From contig NC_019673.1 of NCBI RefSeq assembly GCF_000328705.1, positions 6,076,001 to 6,140,000 on the forward strand: a stretch of 64,000 bases of DNA, read 5' to 3'. The notes beneath the pieces are model-generated. The model was not told the origin of the DNA. It saw only the letters and a program-made list of their open reading frames with translations, and made no database searches. This DNA comes from Saccharothrix espanaensis DSM 44229 (GTDB taxonomy: Bacteria; Actinomycetota; Actinomycetes; Mycobacteriales; Pseudonocardiaceae). Position 1 is the stretch's first letter, and each line of letters begins with the position of its first letter. The translations under genes were made by a program, and so were the position numbers. This document shows, in pieces, positions 49,598 through 58,890 of this stretch.

Positions 49598-51742
49598 ATG
49601 GAGAGCACGGCGCGAACGGTGTTCCGCCCGGCCTCGGCCCGCACCATCGAGCTGATCGCCGAGCACAACCGGCGGCAGCGCTGCACGTTCATGATGGCCA
49701 GCAACTACGTCAACCCGGCGGCGGCGGGGCTCGGCTACCTGCTCGACCAACTGGTGCCGGCGGGGCCTGCCGGGCCGAGGGTGTCCTACCTGCTCAGCTC
49801 CGGCCTGGAGGCGCTCTCGGCCGCGATCAAGCTGGCCCGGCACGCGGCGGTGGCGGCGGGCCGGGACGACGGTGGCTGGGTGCTGCTGGTGGACCGGCAC
49901 GAGCGCTACCAGGAGTTCATGGACCCGCTGGGCGCGGGCGTCGAGCAGGCGCTGATCCCGCACGTGGTGAGCGCGCCCAGCGCGGCCGACGCCACCGCGC
50001 GGTTCCCGGGTGCGCCGTGGGCGGCGGTGATCGTGATCCGGTACGAGGACACCGACCTGGCGGAACCGGCGCTGGCGGACCTCGCCGACGCGTGCCGCCG
50101 ACGCGGCGGCGTGGTCGCGCTGTGCTGCACCGAACTCGACCTGTCCACCCCGGACCTGTTCGAGAACCCGTTGGCGGCCGACGTCGTGGTCCACGGCGAG
50201 GGCCTCGTCGACCGCCAGGTCCCGTTCGGCTCCATCACCATGTCGCCCGCCGCGCACGGGGTGTGGCGCAACCACGTCGACTGCTTCGCCCACACCTCGA
50301 CCTACGGCGGCAACACCCTGTGCGCGGGCGTGGCGCTCGACGCGCTCGACCGCGCCGGTCTGGTCACCCCGCCCAGGCGGGCGGTGCTGGACCGGATCGA
50401 CTCCGACCGGGCCGTGGCGGGCGAGTACTGGACCAGGCACGTCAACCCCAACATCGGCGAGATGGCCAAGGTGTTCAACCTCGACGTGGACGTGCGCACG
50501 GCCTCGGGCGGGCGGTTCACCACCGGCGACGGCCGCGACGTCATCGACTGCGCGGGCGGCTTCGGCAGCAACCTGCGCGGCCACAACCCGCCGGACCTGG
50601 TGCCCGACGTGCTCGACGTGCACGACCCCGGCCACGACTACCTGCCCGACCTGGAGCGCAAGCTGGCCGAGCTGACCGGGCTGGACCGGGCGTTCCCGTC
50701 GGTCAGCGGCGCGGTCGCCAACCACGCCGCCGTGACGCTGGCCGCACTGGCCCGCCCCGACCGGCGGACCGTGGTCACCTTCACCGGGAACTACGGCGGC
50801 AAGACCCTGTTCTCGCTCAACCTGAGCAAGCACGGTCCGCAGAGGACGGAGTCGGTCGCCGACGCGTTCCGGCCGTACTACGCCGAACTGGTCTACGTCG
50901 ACCCGTTCGCCGACGACGCCGTCGAGCAGTTGACGCGGCACCTGCGCGGTGGTGACGTGGCCGTGGTGTGGTTCGAGTACGTGCAGGGCGCGACCTGCCG
51001 ACCGCTGCCGGAACCGCTGCTGGCGGCCATCGACCGCCACCGCGACGAGCACGGCTACCTGGTCGCGGTGGACGAGGTGCTCACCGGCGGCTGGCGCACC
51101 GGCCGGGACTACCTGGCGCACCAGGGCGTCATGCGGACCGCCGACATCGTCACCCTCGGCAAGACCATCAGCGACATGACCGTGCCCGCTGCCGCCGTGG
51201 TCGTCAGCGAGGACGTCTACAGCCGCGCGGTCGCCGCCGCGCCCGCGCACGTCGAACGGCTGCGCAGCGGGTTCCGCCACAACCTCGGCGTCCACATCTC
51301 GTTGCACGCGCTGGAATCGGTGGACCACCCGGAGCTGCGCGCCGAGCGGCAGGCGGCCTACGCCGAGCTGCGGTCCGAACTGGACGGTCTGTTCGCCTCG
51401 TCGAAGGTGTTCGGCCCGGTCGCCGGTTCCGGCGCGCACCTGAAGCTGACGATGCACGACCGCTTCCCGCACGGCGGCACCCTGGGCACCCTGCTCACGC
51501 TGGCCCTGTCCGACCTGGTGCACCAGCGCTGCCAGGTCTACGCGCCGCTGCTGGCGATCCGCCACCGGGTCGCCGCCGATCCCGCCGACCTGCGCGAACT
51601 GGTGTCCCGGCTGGCCCGGGGAACCAGCGGGATCACCCCGCTGACGGTGTACAAGCACCTGGCCGGCTGCCTGCTCGGCTCGAAGTTCGCGCCGCTGGGC
51701 CGGCTGCTCAAGGGCCGGGCGGCCCGGACCAGGGTGTCCTAG
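49598..51742 (+). CDS. Tandem class III aminotransferase with inactive first half
   Basis: 714 residues, nearly twice the usual 430. The C-terminal half (about 310-700) is a complete fold-type I class III enzyme: SVSGAVANHAAVTLAAL, FTGNYGGKTLFSLNLSK, VAVDEVLTGGW (Asp492) and LGKTISDMTVPAA with the PLP Lys522. The first half repeats the same order (LLSSGLEALSAAIKLAR, VDRHERYQEFMDPLG, VHGEGLVDRQVPFGS, HTSTYGGNTLCAGVALDAL). Glu201 stands where the Lys should be, and the Asp motif is replaced by CCTELDL. It looks like an internal duplication giving a pseudo-enzyme fused to an enzyme. It probably aminates a pathway ketone or aldehyde. Confidence 0.85.
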   Translation: MESTARTVFRPASARTIELIAEHNRRQRCTFMMASNYVNPAAAGLGYLLDQLVPAGPAGPRVSYLLSSGLEALSAAIKLARHAAVAAGRDDGGWVLLVDRHERYQEFMDPLGAGVEQALIPHVVSAPSAADATARFPGAPWAAVIVIRYEDTDLAEPALADLADACRRRGGVVALCCTELDLSTPDLFENPLAADVVVHGEGLVDRQVPFGSITMSPAAHGVWRNHVDCFAHTSTYGGNTLCAGVALDALDRAGLVTPPRRAVLDRIDSDRAVAGEYWTRHVNPNIGEMAKVFNLDVDVRTASGGRFTTGDGRDVIDCAGGFGSNLRGHNPPDLVPDVLDVHDPGHDYLPDLERKLAELTGLDRAFPSVSGAVANHAAVTLAALARPDRRTVVTFTGNYGGKTLFSLNLSKHGPQRTESVADAFRPYYAELVYVDPFADDAVEQLTRHLRGGDVAVVWFEYVQGATCRPLPEPLLAAIDRHRDEHGYLVAVDEVLTGGWRTGRDYLAHQGVMRTADIVTLGKTISDMTVPAAAVVVSEDVYSRAVAAAPAHVERLRSGFRHNLGVHISLHALESVDHPELRAERQAAYAELRSELDGLFASSKVFGPVAGSGAHLKLTMHDRFPHGGTLGTLLTLALSDLVHQRCQVYAPLLAIRHRVAADPADLRELVSRLARGTSGITPLTVYKHLAGCLLGSKFAPLGRLLKGRAARTRVS

Positions 51743-51853
51743 GCCCGCCCACGCACCCGGACCGCGCTCCCCCGCGGCCCGGCCCGCGCACCCCACCCGA
51801 CGCGGCACCCCACCCGACGCAGCACCGCGACCAGGAAGGTTGGCCCCGACGCC

Positions 51854-52876
51854 ATGTCAGAGGAGAGCACCGAGAACACGACCGCCATGCGGTTGCTGCG
51901 GCTGGTCACCGCGAGCTGGATGTCCAGCGCGATGAGCGCGGTGGCCGAGCTCGGCGTCGCCGACCGGCTCGCCGCCGGACCGCGACCGGTCACCGACCTG
52001 GCCGCCGACGTCGGCGCCGCGCCGGGACCGCTGTACCGGCTGCTGCGCGCCTGCGCCGACATCGGCCTGTTCCGGGAGAGCGCCGGCCAGGTGTTCGCCC
52101 TGACCGACCTCGGCGACGGGCTGCGCTCGGATTCACCCCACAGCCTGCGCAACTTCGTCCGCTGGGTGGGCCTGGCCGCCGACCGGCACACCTGGTCGGA
52201 CCTGGCGCAGACCGTGCGCACCGGCGAGCCCGCCTTCGAGCGCGTGCACGGCAAGCAGGTGTGGGAGTACTTCCGCGACTCGCCGGAGGTGGCGGAGGTG
52301 TTCGACAACGCGATGACCGAGTTGTCCGACCACGTCATCAAGCCCGTGGTCGACGCCTACGACTTCGGGCGGTTCCGGCGGATCGTGGACGTCGGCGGCG
52401 GGCACGGCTCGCTGCTGGCGACCGTGCTGACCGCCAACCCGGCGGCCACCGGCGTGCTGTTCGACCAGCCCGAGGTCATCGCGAGCGCGGGCGCGCCGCT
52501 GGACGAGGCGGGGGTGCGCGACCGGTGCCAGCTGGTCGACGGCGACTTCTTCGTCGGCGTCCCGCCCGGTGGCGACGCCTACCTCATGTCCAACATCATC
52601 CACGACTGGGACGACGAGCCGTCCCGGCGGATCCTGGCCAACTGCCGCGAGGCGATGGCCGACGGCGGCCGGGTGCTGCTGGTCGAGGCGGTCGTGCCGG
52701 ACGGCGTCGCGTCGTCGCCGACCGTCAAGCTGATGGACCTCGACATGTTGGTCATCAGCGGCGGCAGGCAGCGCACCGGTGCCCAGTTCGACGCGTTGTT
52801 CCAGGACGCCGGCCTGAAGCTGTCCGGGATCGTCCCCGCCGGGCTGTGCAGCGTCGTAGAAGCAGTGCGCGCCTAG
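51854..52876 (+). CDS. SAM-dependent O-methyltransferase (plant/TcmN-DnrK type)
   Basis: 340 residues. An N-terminal dimerisation winged helix (residues 10-100) precedes the Rossmann domain with the SAM loop IVDVGGGHGSLLA near 178. The acidic end DFFVGVPPGGDAYLMSNIIHDWDD carries the His-Asp catalytic pair near 253. The C-terminal RTGAQFDALFQDAGLKL is the class hallmark. Homologues methylate phenolic hydroxyls of aromatic polyketides; some family members instead decarboxylate or hydroxylate. It sits between the aminotransferase and the tandem oxygenase. Confidence 0.93.
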   Translation: MSEESTENTTAMRLLRLVTASWMSSAMSAVAELGVADRLAAGPRPVTDLAADVGAAPGPLYRLLRACADIGLFRESAGQVFALTDLGDGLRSDSPHSLRNFVRWVGLAADRHTWSDLAQTVRTGEPAFERVHGKQVWEYFRDSPEVAEVFDNAMTELSDHVIKPVVDAYDFGRFRRIVDVGGGHGSLLATVLTANPAATGVLFDQPEVIASAGAPLDEAGVRDRCQLVDGDFFVGVPPGGDAYLMSNIIHDWDDEPSRRILANCREAMADGGRVLLVEAVVPDGVASSPTVKLMDLDMLVISGGRQRTGAQFDALFQDAGLKLSGIVPAGLCSVVEAVRA

Positions 52877-52895
52877 CGCGAACAGGGAGGCTCCG

Positions 52896-53633
52896 ATGCC
52901 GGTAATCGCGGCGAACGACGGTTGTCTGACCGTCTTCAACATGTTCACCACCGACACCATCGACGGGCAGCGGGAACTGCTCAAAGAGATGCGGGACATC
53001 ATCGACAACGGCAACTTCACCGGTTGGCGCTCGTCGACGCTGCACGCGGGCCAGGACGAGCACGGCACCGCCAACTACATCCAGTGGCGCAGCCTGGCCG
53101 ACCTGGAGGCGCGGTACGCGGGCGAGGGCTACAAGAACAACACCGTGCCGCTGTTCAAGCAGATCTCGACCTCGGTGCACCTGCTCAAGACCGAGGTGGT
53201 CTTCTCCCAGCACCACCCCGACCTGCCCCGGATCGAGATCTCACCGGAGCGCGACGACTACACGGTGATCATCGTGATGGACGTCGCCGCGCAGGACCAG
53301 GCCGCGCTGGTGCAGGTGCTCGGCCGGCCGGACGAGTGGATCAAGACCGTGCCCGGCTACCTCTCGCACGCGCTGTGCCGGGGCATCGACGGCACGTTCG
53401 TAGTGCTGTACGCGCAGTGGGAGAGCAAGGAGCGGTACGACGCGTTCCACACCATGCCGGAATCGGCACGTCCCCAGGCCGTGCGCGAGCAGCGCGCCTT
53501 CACCGACACCCTGATCACCGCACGGCGGTCGAACACCTACCGGGTCGTGCACACGCGCTCCGCGGGTTCCCCGGCCGTCTCGATCATGAACCAGGAGGGC
53601 ACGTGGCAGGCGAGGGCAACGTCGCGACCGTAG
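52896..53633 (+). CDS. Tandem antibiotic biosynthesis monooxygenase (two ABM domains)
   Basis: 245 residues made of two ABM ferredoxin-like folds (residues about 10-105 and 115-215). Repeated patterns are TVFNMFTTDTIDGQRELLKEM / TVIIVMDVAAQDQAALVQVL, and YIQWRSLADLEARYAGEGY / YAQWESKERYDAFHTM. Cofactor-free oxygenases of this group (ActVA-Orf6 and its double-domain relatives in pentangular polyketide pathways) turn anthrone-like rings into quinones. AGGGAGG lies upstream, 20 bases after the methyltransferase stop. Confidence 0.92.
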   Translation: MPVIAANDGCLTVFNMFTTDTIDGQRELLKEMRDIIDNGNFTGWRSSTLHAGQDEHGTANYIQWRSLADLEARYAGEGYKNNTVPLFKQISTSVHLLKTEVVFSQHHPDLPRIEISPERDDYTVIIVMDVAAQDQAALVQVLGRPDEWIKTVPGYLSHALCRGIDGTFVVLYAQWESKERYDAFHTMPESARPQAVREQRAFTDTLITARRSNTYRVVHTRSAGSPAVSIMNQEGTWQARATSRP

Positions 53634-54025
53634 AGAGGTCCATCGAGCTGATCAACCGCGGCGAGGTCGAGGCCGCCGTGGACGTCCTGTTCGCGCGGGA
53701 CGCCGTCGACCACGACCCCGCGCCCGGTCAGGGGCCGGGCCGCCCCGGTTTCCTCGCCTTCTTCCAGGGCTTGACCACCGGGTTCCCCGACCTGCGGATG
53801 CGGCCCCGGCTCGTCACGGCCAACGAGGACCACGTGTCGGTGGCCTTCACCGTGTCCGGGACGCACACCGGCCCGTTCCTGGACGCCCCGCCGACGGGCC
53901 GGGCGTTCCGGGTCAGCGGGGTGGAGGTCTTCCGGTTCGCGGACGGCCGGGTCGCCGAGCGGTGGGGCCTGACCGACGACATGGGCATCCTCGTCCAACT
54001 GGGGCTGGTCGACCCGCCGCACTGA
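53603..54025 (+). CDS. SnoaL-like polyketide cyclase/hydroxylase-fold protein
   Basis: 140 residues from a GTG at 53603 that overlaps the ABM gene by 31 bases; AGGAGG is 3 to 8 bases upstream. NTF2/SnoaL fold: VERSIELINRGEVEAAVDVLFARDAVDHDP, FFQGLTTGFPDLRMRPRLVTANEDHVSVAFTVSGTHTGPF and VFRFADGRVAERWGLTDDMGILVQLG. The residues correspond to the ester-cyclase group, whose members close the last ring by aldol condensation or act as hydroxylase partners. Which role applies is not clear. Confidence 0.9.
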   Translation: MAGEGNVATVERSIELINRGEVEAAVDVLFARDAVDHDPAPGQGPGRPGFLAFFQGLTTGFPDLRMRPRLVTANEDHVSVAFTVSGTHTGPFLDAPPTGRAFRVSGVEVFRFADGRVAERWGLTDDMGILVQLGLVDPPH

Positions 54026-54107
54026 CGAACCACCCGCGACAGCGGTCTCGGCAGAGCGCCCCGACGACGGGGCCACCGGAACAGGACCCAGGAGAGGACC
54101 GCCGGAG

Positions 54108-55307
54108 ATGAGCACACCCCCGTCACTGGTCGTCGTCGGCGCGTCCTTGGCCGGTCTGCGGGCGGTCGAGGCCGCCCGCGGCAGCGGGTTCGACGGCGCG
54201 ATCACGCTCGTCGGCGACGAACCGCACCTGCCGTACAACCGGCCACCGCTGTCCAAGGAGTTCCTCGCCACCGGCGTCGGGCCGGACTACTTCCGCACCG
54301 AGACGTCCCTGCGCGACGACCTCGGCGTGGACCTCCGGCTCGGCGCACCCGCGACCGCCCTGGACACCGGGGCGCGGGTGGTGGTCGCGGGCGGCGCGGA
54401 GATCCGCTACACGGCGGCGGTCCTGGCCACCGGAGCCGCCGCGCGAGCCCTGCCCGGCACAGCGGGGCTGTCCTGCGTGCACAGCCTGCGCGGCATCGAC
54501 GACGCGCGGGGGCTGCACGCGAAGCTCGTCCCCGGCGCGCGGGCGGTGGTCGTCGGAGCCGGGTTCGTCGGCGCCGAGGTCGCCGTCACCGCGCGCCGGC
54601 GCGGGGTCGAGGTCACCGTGGTGGAGGCGGCGCCCGTGCCGCTGGTGCGCGCCGTCGGCCCGGAGATGGGCGCGGCGCTGGCCGGGCTGCTCGCCGGCCT
54701 CGGCGTCCCGCTGCTGTGCGGCACCGGCGTCGAGTCGGTGACGCAGCGGGGGAACACCGCCACCGTGCGTCTCGCCGACGGTCGCGCACTCGTCGCGGAC
54801 GTGGTGGTCGTCGGCATCGGGGCGGCCCCCGCCACCGGCTGGCTGGCCGGTTCGGGCGTCGAGCTCGGTGACGGCGTCCTGTGCGAGCCGGACCTGGCCA
54901 CCACGGCGGCCGCCGTCTACGCGGCCGGCGACGTCGCCAGGTGGCACAACCCGGTCTTCGGCACGACCATGCGCCTGGAGCACTGGACCACCGCCGCCGA
55001 ACAGGGGGCGACCGCCGGCCGCAACGCGGTGTCCCCCGGCACCGCGCGCCCGTGCGCCACGGTCCCCTACTTCTGGTCGGACTGGGGCGGCCACCGCATC
55101 CGGTTCGCCGGGATCCCGGATGCGGACGAGGTCGCCGTGGTGCAGGGCGATCCGGCGGCGGACAGCTTCGTGGCCCTGTACCGCCGGGGCGACCGGCTGA
55201 CCGGCGCGCTGGGGCTCAACCGCAACCGCGCGGTCGTCAGGCTGCGCGCGGCCATCGCCCGGGGCGTGACCTGGTCCGACGCGGTCACGTCGGTGCACCG
55301 CGACTGA
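54108..55307 (+). CDS. FAD-dependent ferredoxin reductase
   Basis: 399 residues with CAGGAGAGG upstream. Two dinucleotide folds: VVVGASLAGLRAVEAAR near residue 8 (FAD) and VVVGAGFVGAEVAVTARRRGVEVTVVE near 150 (NADH). VYAAGDVARW near 270 binds FAD. PYNRPPLSKEFL and the C-terminal PYFWSDWGGHRIRFAG segment match putidaredoxin/rhodocoxin reductases. It should reduce the 3Fe-4S ferredoxin at 49397 for the P450 at 48164, completing a pathway-dedicated chain. Confidence 0.93.
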   Translation: MSTPPSLVVVGASLAGLRAVEAARGSGFDGAITLVGDEPHLPYNRPPLSKEFLATGVGPDYFRTETSLRDDLGVDLRLGAPATALDTGARVVVAGGAEIRYTAAVLATGAAARALPGTAGLSCVHSLRGIDDARGLHAKLVPGARAVVVGAGFVGAEVAVTARRRGVEVTVVEAAPVPLVRAVGPEMGAALAGLLAGLGVPLLCGTGVESVTQRGNTATVRLADGRALVADVVVVGIGAAPATGWLAGSGVELGDGVLCEPDLATTAAAVYAAGDVARWHNPVFGTTMRLEHWTTAAEQGATAGRNAVSPGTARPCATVPYFWSDWGGHRIRFAGIPDADEVAVVQGDPAADSFVALYRRGDRLTGALGLNRNRAVVRLRAAIARGVTWSDAVTSVHRD

Positions 55308-55368
55308 CCCGCGCCCGGACCGGGAACGCCGTGCCGCGGCCCCGGTCGGACCGCGACCCGGTGACGGC

Positions 55369-56214
55369 TCAGCCGGAGCCGACCGCGCGCAACCCCACCT
55401 GGTTCACGTTCAGCCGGTTCAGCTTCGCCTCGGTCGCCGCGTCCGCCGGCAGCAGCACGACCAGCCGCTGGTCCGGGTCCGCCAGTTGCATCGTCTCGAA
55501 CGACAGCCGGACCGTGCCGATGTCCGGGTGCGTCATCTCCCGGTCCGCCGGCCTGCCGCCGAGCGGCCGGCGCTCCCACCGGGCCGCGAACTCCGCGCCC
55601 ACCGTCGTGGCCAGCCGTTCGGCGAACGCGTCCACCACCGCGTCCCCGCGGCGCAGCTCGTGCAGGTCGACGACGTACTCGTCGGCGACGCCGGACCAGT
55701 CCGGGTAGACCGCGCGGGCCCGCTCGTCGGTGAAGACGAACCACAGCAGGTTGGGCTCGTCCTGGTCGAGGACGCCGGTCGGCCGCATGAGCCGGGCGTA
55801 GCCGTCGGTCCAGGCGAGCAGGTCGGACAGGTGGTTGACCACGAAGCACGGCGCGGGCTCCAACTGCCGCAGGATGGCCCGCACCTCGCGGCGCACCACC
55901 CGGGACGTGCGGCGCTCGCGCGGGCACAGCTCCGCGCCGTTGCTGAACGCGGCCAGGCTGTTGAGGAACCCGATGTCCTCCTCGCCGAGGTTCAGCGCCT
56001 CGGCGATCGCCGAGAGCACCTTGGCCGACGGCCTGGTGTCGCGGCCCTGCTCGATCCTGGCCAGGTACTCCACGCTGATCCCGGCCAACGTGGCCAGCTC
56101 GGCTCTGCGGAGCCCCGGGGTGCGCCTGCGGGCGCCAGTGGGCAGGCCGACCTGGGCAGGCGTCACGGCTTCACGGCGACTGCGCAGGAAGGCCCCCAGT
56201 TCGCCTTCCATCAT
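55369..56214 (-). CDS. XRE-family regulator with MmyB-like ligand domain
   Basis: 281 residues; two ATGs (56214, 56211) can start it. The HTH occupies residues 8-70 (TPGLRRAELATLAGISVEYLARIEQGRDTRPSAKVLSAIAEAL). The rest is the MmyB-like ligand-binding region (ILRQLEPAPCFVVNHLSDLLAWTDGYARLM, WERRPLGGRPADREMTHPDIGTVRL). Such proteins often repress a divergent transporter or redox gene until a small molecule binds. It is divergent from the MFS exporter at 56350 and convergent with the ferredoxin reductase. Confidence 0.93.
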   Translation of the reverse strand: MMEGELGAFLRSRREAVTPAQVGLPTGARRRTPGLRRAELATLAGISVEYLARIEQGRDTRPSAKVLSAIAEALNLGEEDIGFLNSLAAFSNGAELCPRERRTSRVVRREVRAILRQLEPAPCFVVNHLSDLLAWTDGYARLMRPTGVLDQDEPNLLWFVFTDERARAVYPDWSGVADEYVVDLHELRRGDAVVDAFAERLATTVGAEFAARWERRPLGGRPADREMTHPDIGTVRLSFETMQLADPDQRLVVLLPADAATEAKLNRLNVNQVGLRAVGSG

Positions 56215-56244
56215 GCCGCCAGTCTGCCACCCCGGGCCGGGTCC

Positions 56245-56264
56245 GGCCACGGCTGTGCGTGGCC
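56245..56264. promoter_or_regulatory. Palindrome between XRE regulator and exporter, possible operator
   Basis: GGCCACG (56245-56251) and CGTGGCC (56258-56264) are perfect 7-base arms with a 6-base spacer in the 135-base divergent gap. The place is right for autoregulation and exporter control. No -10/-35 pair is clear. Confidence 0.4.
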
Positions 56265-56349
56265 CTGTCAGGGCTACCACCAGCACGGTATCCCTATCCC
56301 CCGCACGGACGCCGGAGAATGTCCGGGTGGACCACCACGGGGGGAAGAC

Positions 56350-57849
56350 ATGACCGAGCACGCGAACGCGCCCGCGCCGGCCAGGGCCGGTCGGCGGGAG
56401 TGGCTGGGGTTGGCGATGCTCGCCCTGCCCGCGCTGCTGGTGTCGATGGACCTGACCGTGCTGCACCTCGCGGTGCCCGCGCTCAGCGTCGACCTGCGGC
56501 CCAGCAGCTCCCAGCTGCTCTGGGTCGTCGACGTCTACGGCTTCATGATCGCGGGCTTCCTGGTCACCATGGGCACCCTCGGCGACCGGATCGGCCGCCG
56601 CAGGCTGCTGCTGATCGGCGCGGCGGCGTTCGGCGTCGCGTCCGCGCTCGCCGCGTTCTCCACCAGCGCCGAGATGCTGATCGCGGCCAGGGCGCTGCTG
56701 GGCGTTGCGGGCGCGACGCTCGCACCGTCGACGGTCGCGCTGATCCGCAACATGTTCCACGACCCGCGCCAGCGGACCTTCGCCATCTCGCTGTGGTTCA
56801 TGAGCTTCATGGCGGGCTCGGCGGTGGGACCGCTGATCGGCGGCGCGCTGCTGGAGTTCTTCTGGTGGGGCTCGGTGTTCCTGATCGGGGTGCCGGTCAT
56901 GGCGCTGCTGCTGGTGGTCGGCCCGCTGGTGCTGCCCGAGCACCGCTCCGACCTGCCGGGCAGACTGGACCTGGTCGGCGCGGTGGTCGCGCTGGCGGCC
57001 GTGCTGAGCATGATGTGGGGCTTGAAGCAGGTCGCCGAGCACGGGGTGGCGCTGCCGCCGCTGCTCGCGGTCGCGGCCGGGCTGGTGCTGGCCGGCTGGT
57101 TCGTCCGGCGGCAGCGGCAGAGCCCGGACCCGCTGATCGACCTGCGGCTGTTCCGGATGCGCACGGTGGCCGTGTCGCTGGGCGTGCTCACGGTCGGCGC
57201 GATCGGCATCGGCGGGATCGGCTACCTGACGGCGCAGTACCTCCAGCTGGTGGTGGGTCTGTCACCGTTGCAGGCGGGGCTGTGGATGCTGCCACCGCTG
57301 GGGGCGGGCATCCTCACCACCGTGCCGGCGTCCGCCGTGGTGCACCGGGTGCGGCCCGGCGTCGTGTTCGCCGTCGGGCTGGTGACGGCCGCGGTCGGGT
57401 TGGCGCTGGTCGGCCAGGTGACGGGCCCGCACCAGTTGGCGCTGGTGGTGATCGGGCTGGTGCTGGTCTTCGGCGGGCTGATGCCGCTGCTGGCGATGGG
57501 CGTCGACATCGTGGTGGCGGCGGCACCTCCCGAGCGCACCGGCGCTGCATCGGCGTTGTCGGAAACGACGCAGGAGCTGGGGATCGCGCTGGGAATCGCG
57601 TTCCTGGGCAGCCTGGCCACCGCCGTGTACCGGGGCGGGCTGCCGGTGACCTCGGCCGAGCTGTCCACTTTGGGCAGTGCGAAGGCCGCGCGGCTCCCGC
57701 CGGACGTGGTCGCGGCGGCCGAGTCGGCGTTCACCGACGGCCTGCGGGTGGCTTCGCTGGTGTCCGCTGCGGCGCTCGCCGTGTCCGCGGCCCTGGCGGT
57801 GGTGCTGCTGCGGCGAACCGGACCGTCCGCCCCCGCCGAGGAGCACTGA
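56350..57849 (+). CDS. MFS drug exporter, DHA2 (14-TMS) family
   Basis: 499 residues, 14 predicted membrane segments. The motif A loop GTLGDRIGRRRLLLIG lies between segments 2 and 3. SMDLTVLHLAVPALSVDL in segment 1 carries the acidic residue typical of QacA/EmrB-type drug/H+ antiporters. Motif C (FMSFMAGSAVGPLIGGALLE) marks antiporters. GGGGGGAAGAC precedes the ATG. Probably exports the polyketide and gives self-resistance, under the divergent XRE regulator. Confidence 0.95.
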   Translation: MTEHANAPAPARAGRREWLGLAMLALPALLVSMDLTVLHLAVPALSVDLRPSSSQLLWVVDVYGFMIAGFLVTMGTLGDRIGRRRLLLIGAAAFGVASALAAFSTSAEMLIAARALLGVAGATLAPSTVALIRNMFHDPRQRTFAISLWFMSFMAGSAVGPLIGGALLEFFWWGSVFLIGVPVMALLLVVGPLVLPEHRSDLPGRLDLVGAVVALAAVLSMMWGLKQVAEHGVALPPLLAVAAGLVLAGWFVRRQRQSPDPLIDLRLFRMRTVAVSLGVLTVGAIGIGGIGYLTAQYLQLVVGLSPLQAGLWMLPPLGAGILTTVPASAVVHRVRPGVVFAVGLVTAAVGLALVGQVTGPHQLALVVIGLVLVFGGLMPLLAMGVDIVVAAAPPERTGAASALSETTQELGIALGIAFLGSLATAVYRGGLPVTSAELSTLGSAKAARLPPDVVAAAESAFTDGLRVASLVSAAALAVSAALAVVLLRRTGPSAPAEEH

Positions 57850-57897
57850 ACCGCCGGCCGGCCGACGGCAGGCGGTTCGCCGGGCGCAGCCGGGCGG

Positions 57898-58797
57898 TCA
57901 GGCCGAGGCGCTGTCCAATCGGGACAGTTCCGCCGCAGTCAGCTCGACCTCCAGCGCCGCCACGTTCTCCGCCAGGTGCGCCACCTTCGTGGTCCCCGGG
58001 ATCGGCACGACCGCCACGCCCCACTTCACGGCCTGCTGCCGCACCCACGCCAGGGCCACCTGGCCCGGCCGGGCGCCGTGGTCGCGGGCGACGTCGGCCA
58101 CCGCGTCCAGCAGTTCCCGCGCGGCCGGCGCGGCCCCCGGCGCGTGCGCGCGGCGCGCGGTCGGGTCGAGGAAGTTCAGCTGGCCGGCGCCCTGCGGGCA
58201 GTACGGCACCACGCCGATCCCCAGTTCGGCGCAGACCGGGACGACCTCCTCCACCTGCCTGGCGACCAGCGACCACTCCGACTGCAACGCCGCGATCGGG
58301 TGCACCGACGAGGCCCGTCGCAGGTCGTCGGCGGTGGCGTTGGACAGGCCGAGGTGGCGGACCTTGCCCGCCGCGACCAGTTCCGCCATCGCGCCCGCGG
58401 TCTCCTCCACGGGCACCCGCGGATCGCGGTCGTGCAGGTAGTACAGGTCGATCACCTCCACGCCCAGCCGGCGCAGGCTGGCGTCGCAGGCGGCGCGGAC
58501 GTAGCCGGCGTCGCCGCGCGTGGTCATGCCGTCGGCGGTGCGGACGACGCCGAACTTGGTGCACACGACCGCCTCGTCCCGGCGGTGGCGCAAGGCCGCG
58601 CCCACCAGCTCCTCGTTCGCGCCCGCCCCGTACAGGTCCGCCGTGTCCAGGAACGTGACGCCGAGGTCCAGCGCCCGGTTGATCACGGCGGCCGCGTCCG
58701 GGGTGCGCGCGCTCAGGCGCATGCAACCCAGTCCCTGCGCGGGCGCGGTCAACCCGGTGGTGCCCAGCGCGGCGGTGCCCAGCGGAGTCGGACGCAT
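57898..58797 (-). CDS. Aldo/keto reductase
   Basis: 299 residues from the ATG at 58797. The TIM-barrel family motifs are LGVTFLDTADLYGAGANEELVG (catalytic Asp and Tyr), VVCTKFG (Lys), DLYYLHDRDP (His), then LSNATADDLRRA and VVPIPGTTKVAHLAEN (NADPH binding). It reduces carbonyls with NADPH; in this place a polyketide keto group or a starter-unit carbonyl is possible. It is downstream of the SnoaL-like gene on the same strand (93-base gap) and convergent with the exporter. Confidence 0.92.
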   Translation of the reverse strand: MRPTPLGTAALGTTGLTAPAQGLGCMRLSARTPDAAAVINRALDLGVTFLDTADLYGAGANEELVGAALRHRRDEAVVCTKFGVVRTADGMTTRGDAGYVRAACDASLRRLGVEVIDLYYLHDRDPRVPVEETAGAMAELVAAGKVRHLGLSNATADDLRRASSVHPIAALQSEWSLVARQVEEVVPVCAELGIGVVPYCPQGAGQLNFLDPTARRAHAPGAAPAARELLDAVADVARDHGARPGQVALAWVRQQAVKWGVAVVPIPGTTKVAHLAENVAALEVELTAAELSRLDSASA

Positions 58798-58890
58798 GAC
58801 GCCTTTCCGGCGGCCGACAGGGGAGGATCGGCGATCCGCTCGACCCCGCCGCAGCCTGTGGTGCGGGAACCACTGTCCCACAACGGGAAC

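Noticed and set aside
47861..51808. A 1315-codon open frame on the minus strand opposite the P450, ferredoxin and aminotransferase genes
   Set aside because: It is antisense to genes with clear catalytic motifs, consists of low-complexity Gln/Arg/Val/Gly-rich sequence and has no family pattern. Long antisense frames are expected in DNA with a very GC-rich third codon position.
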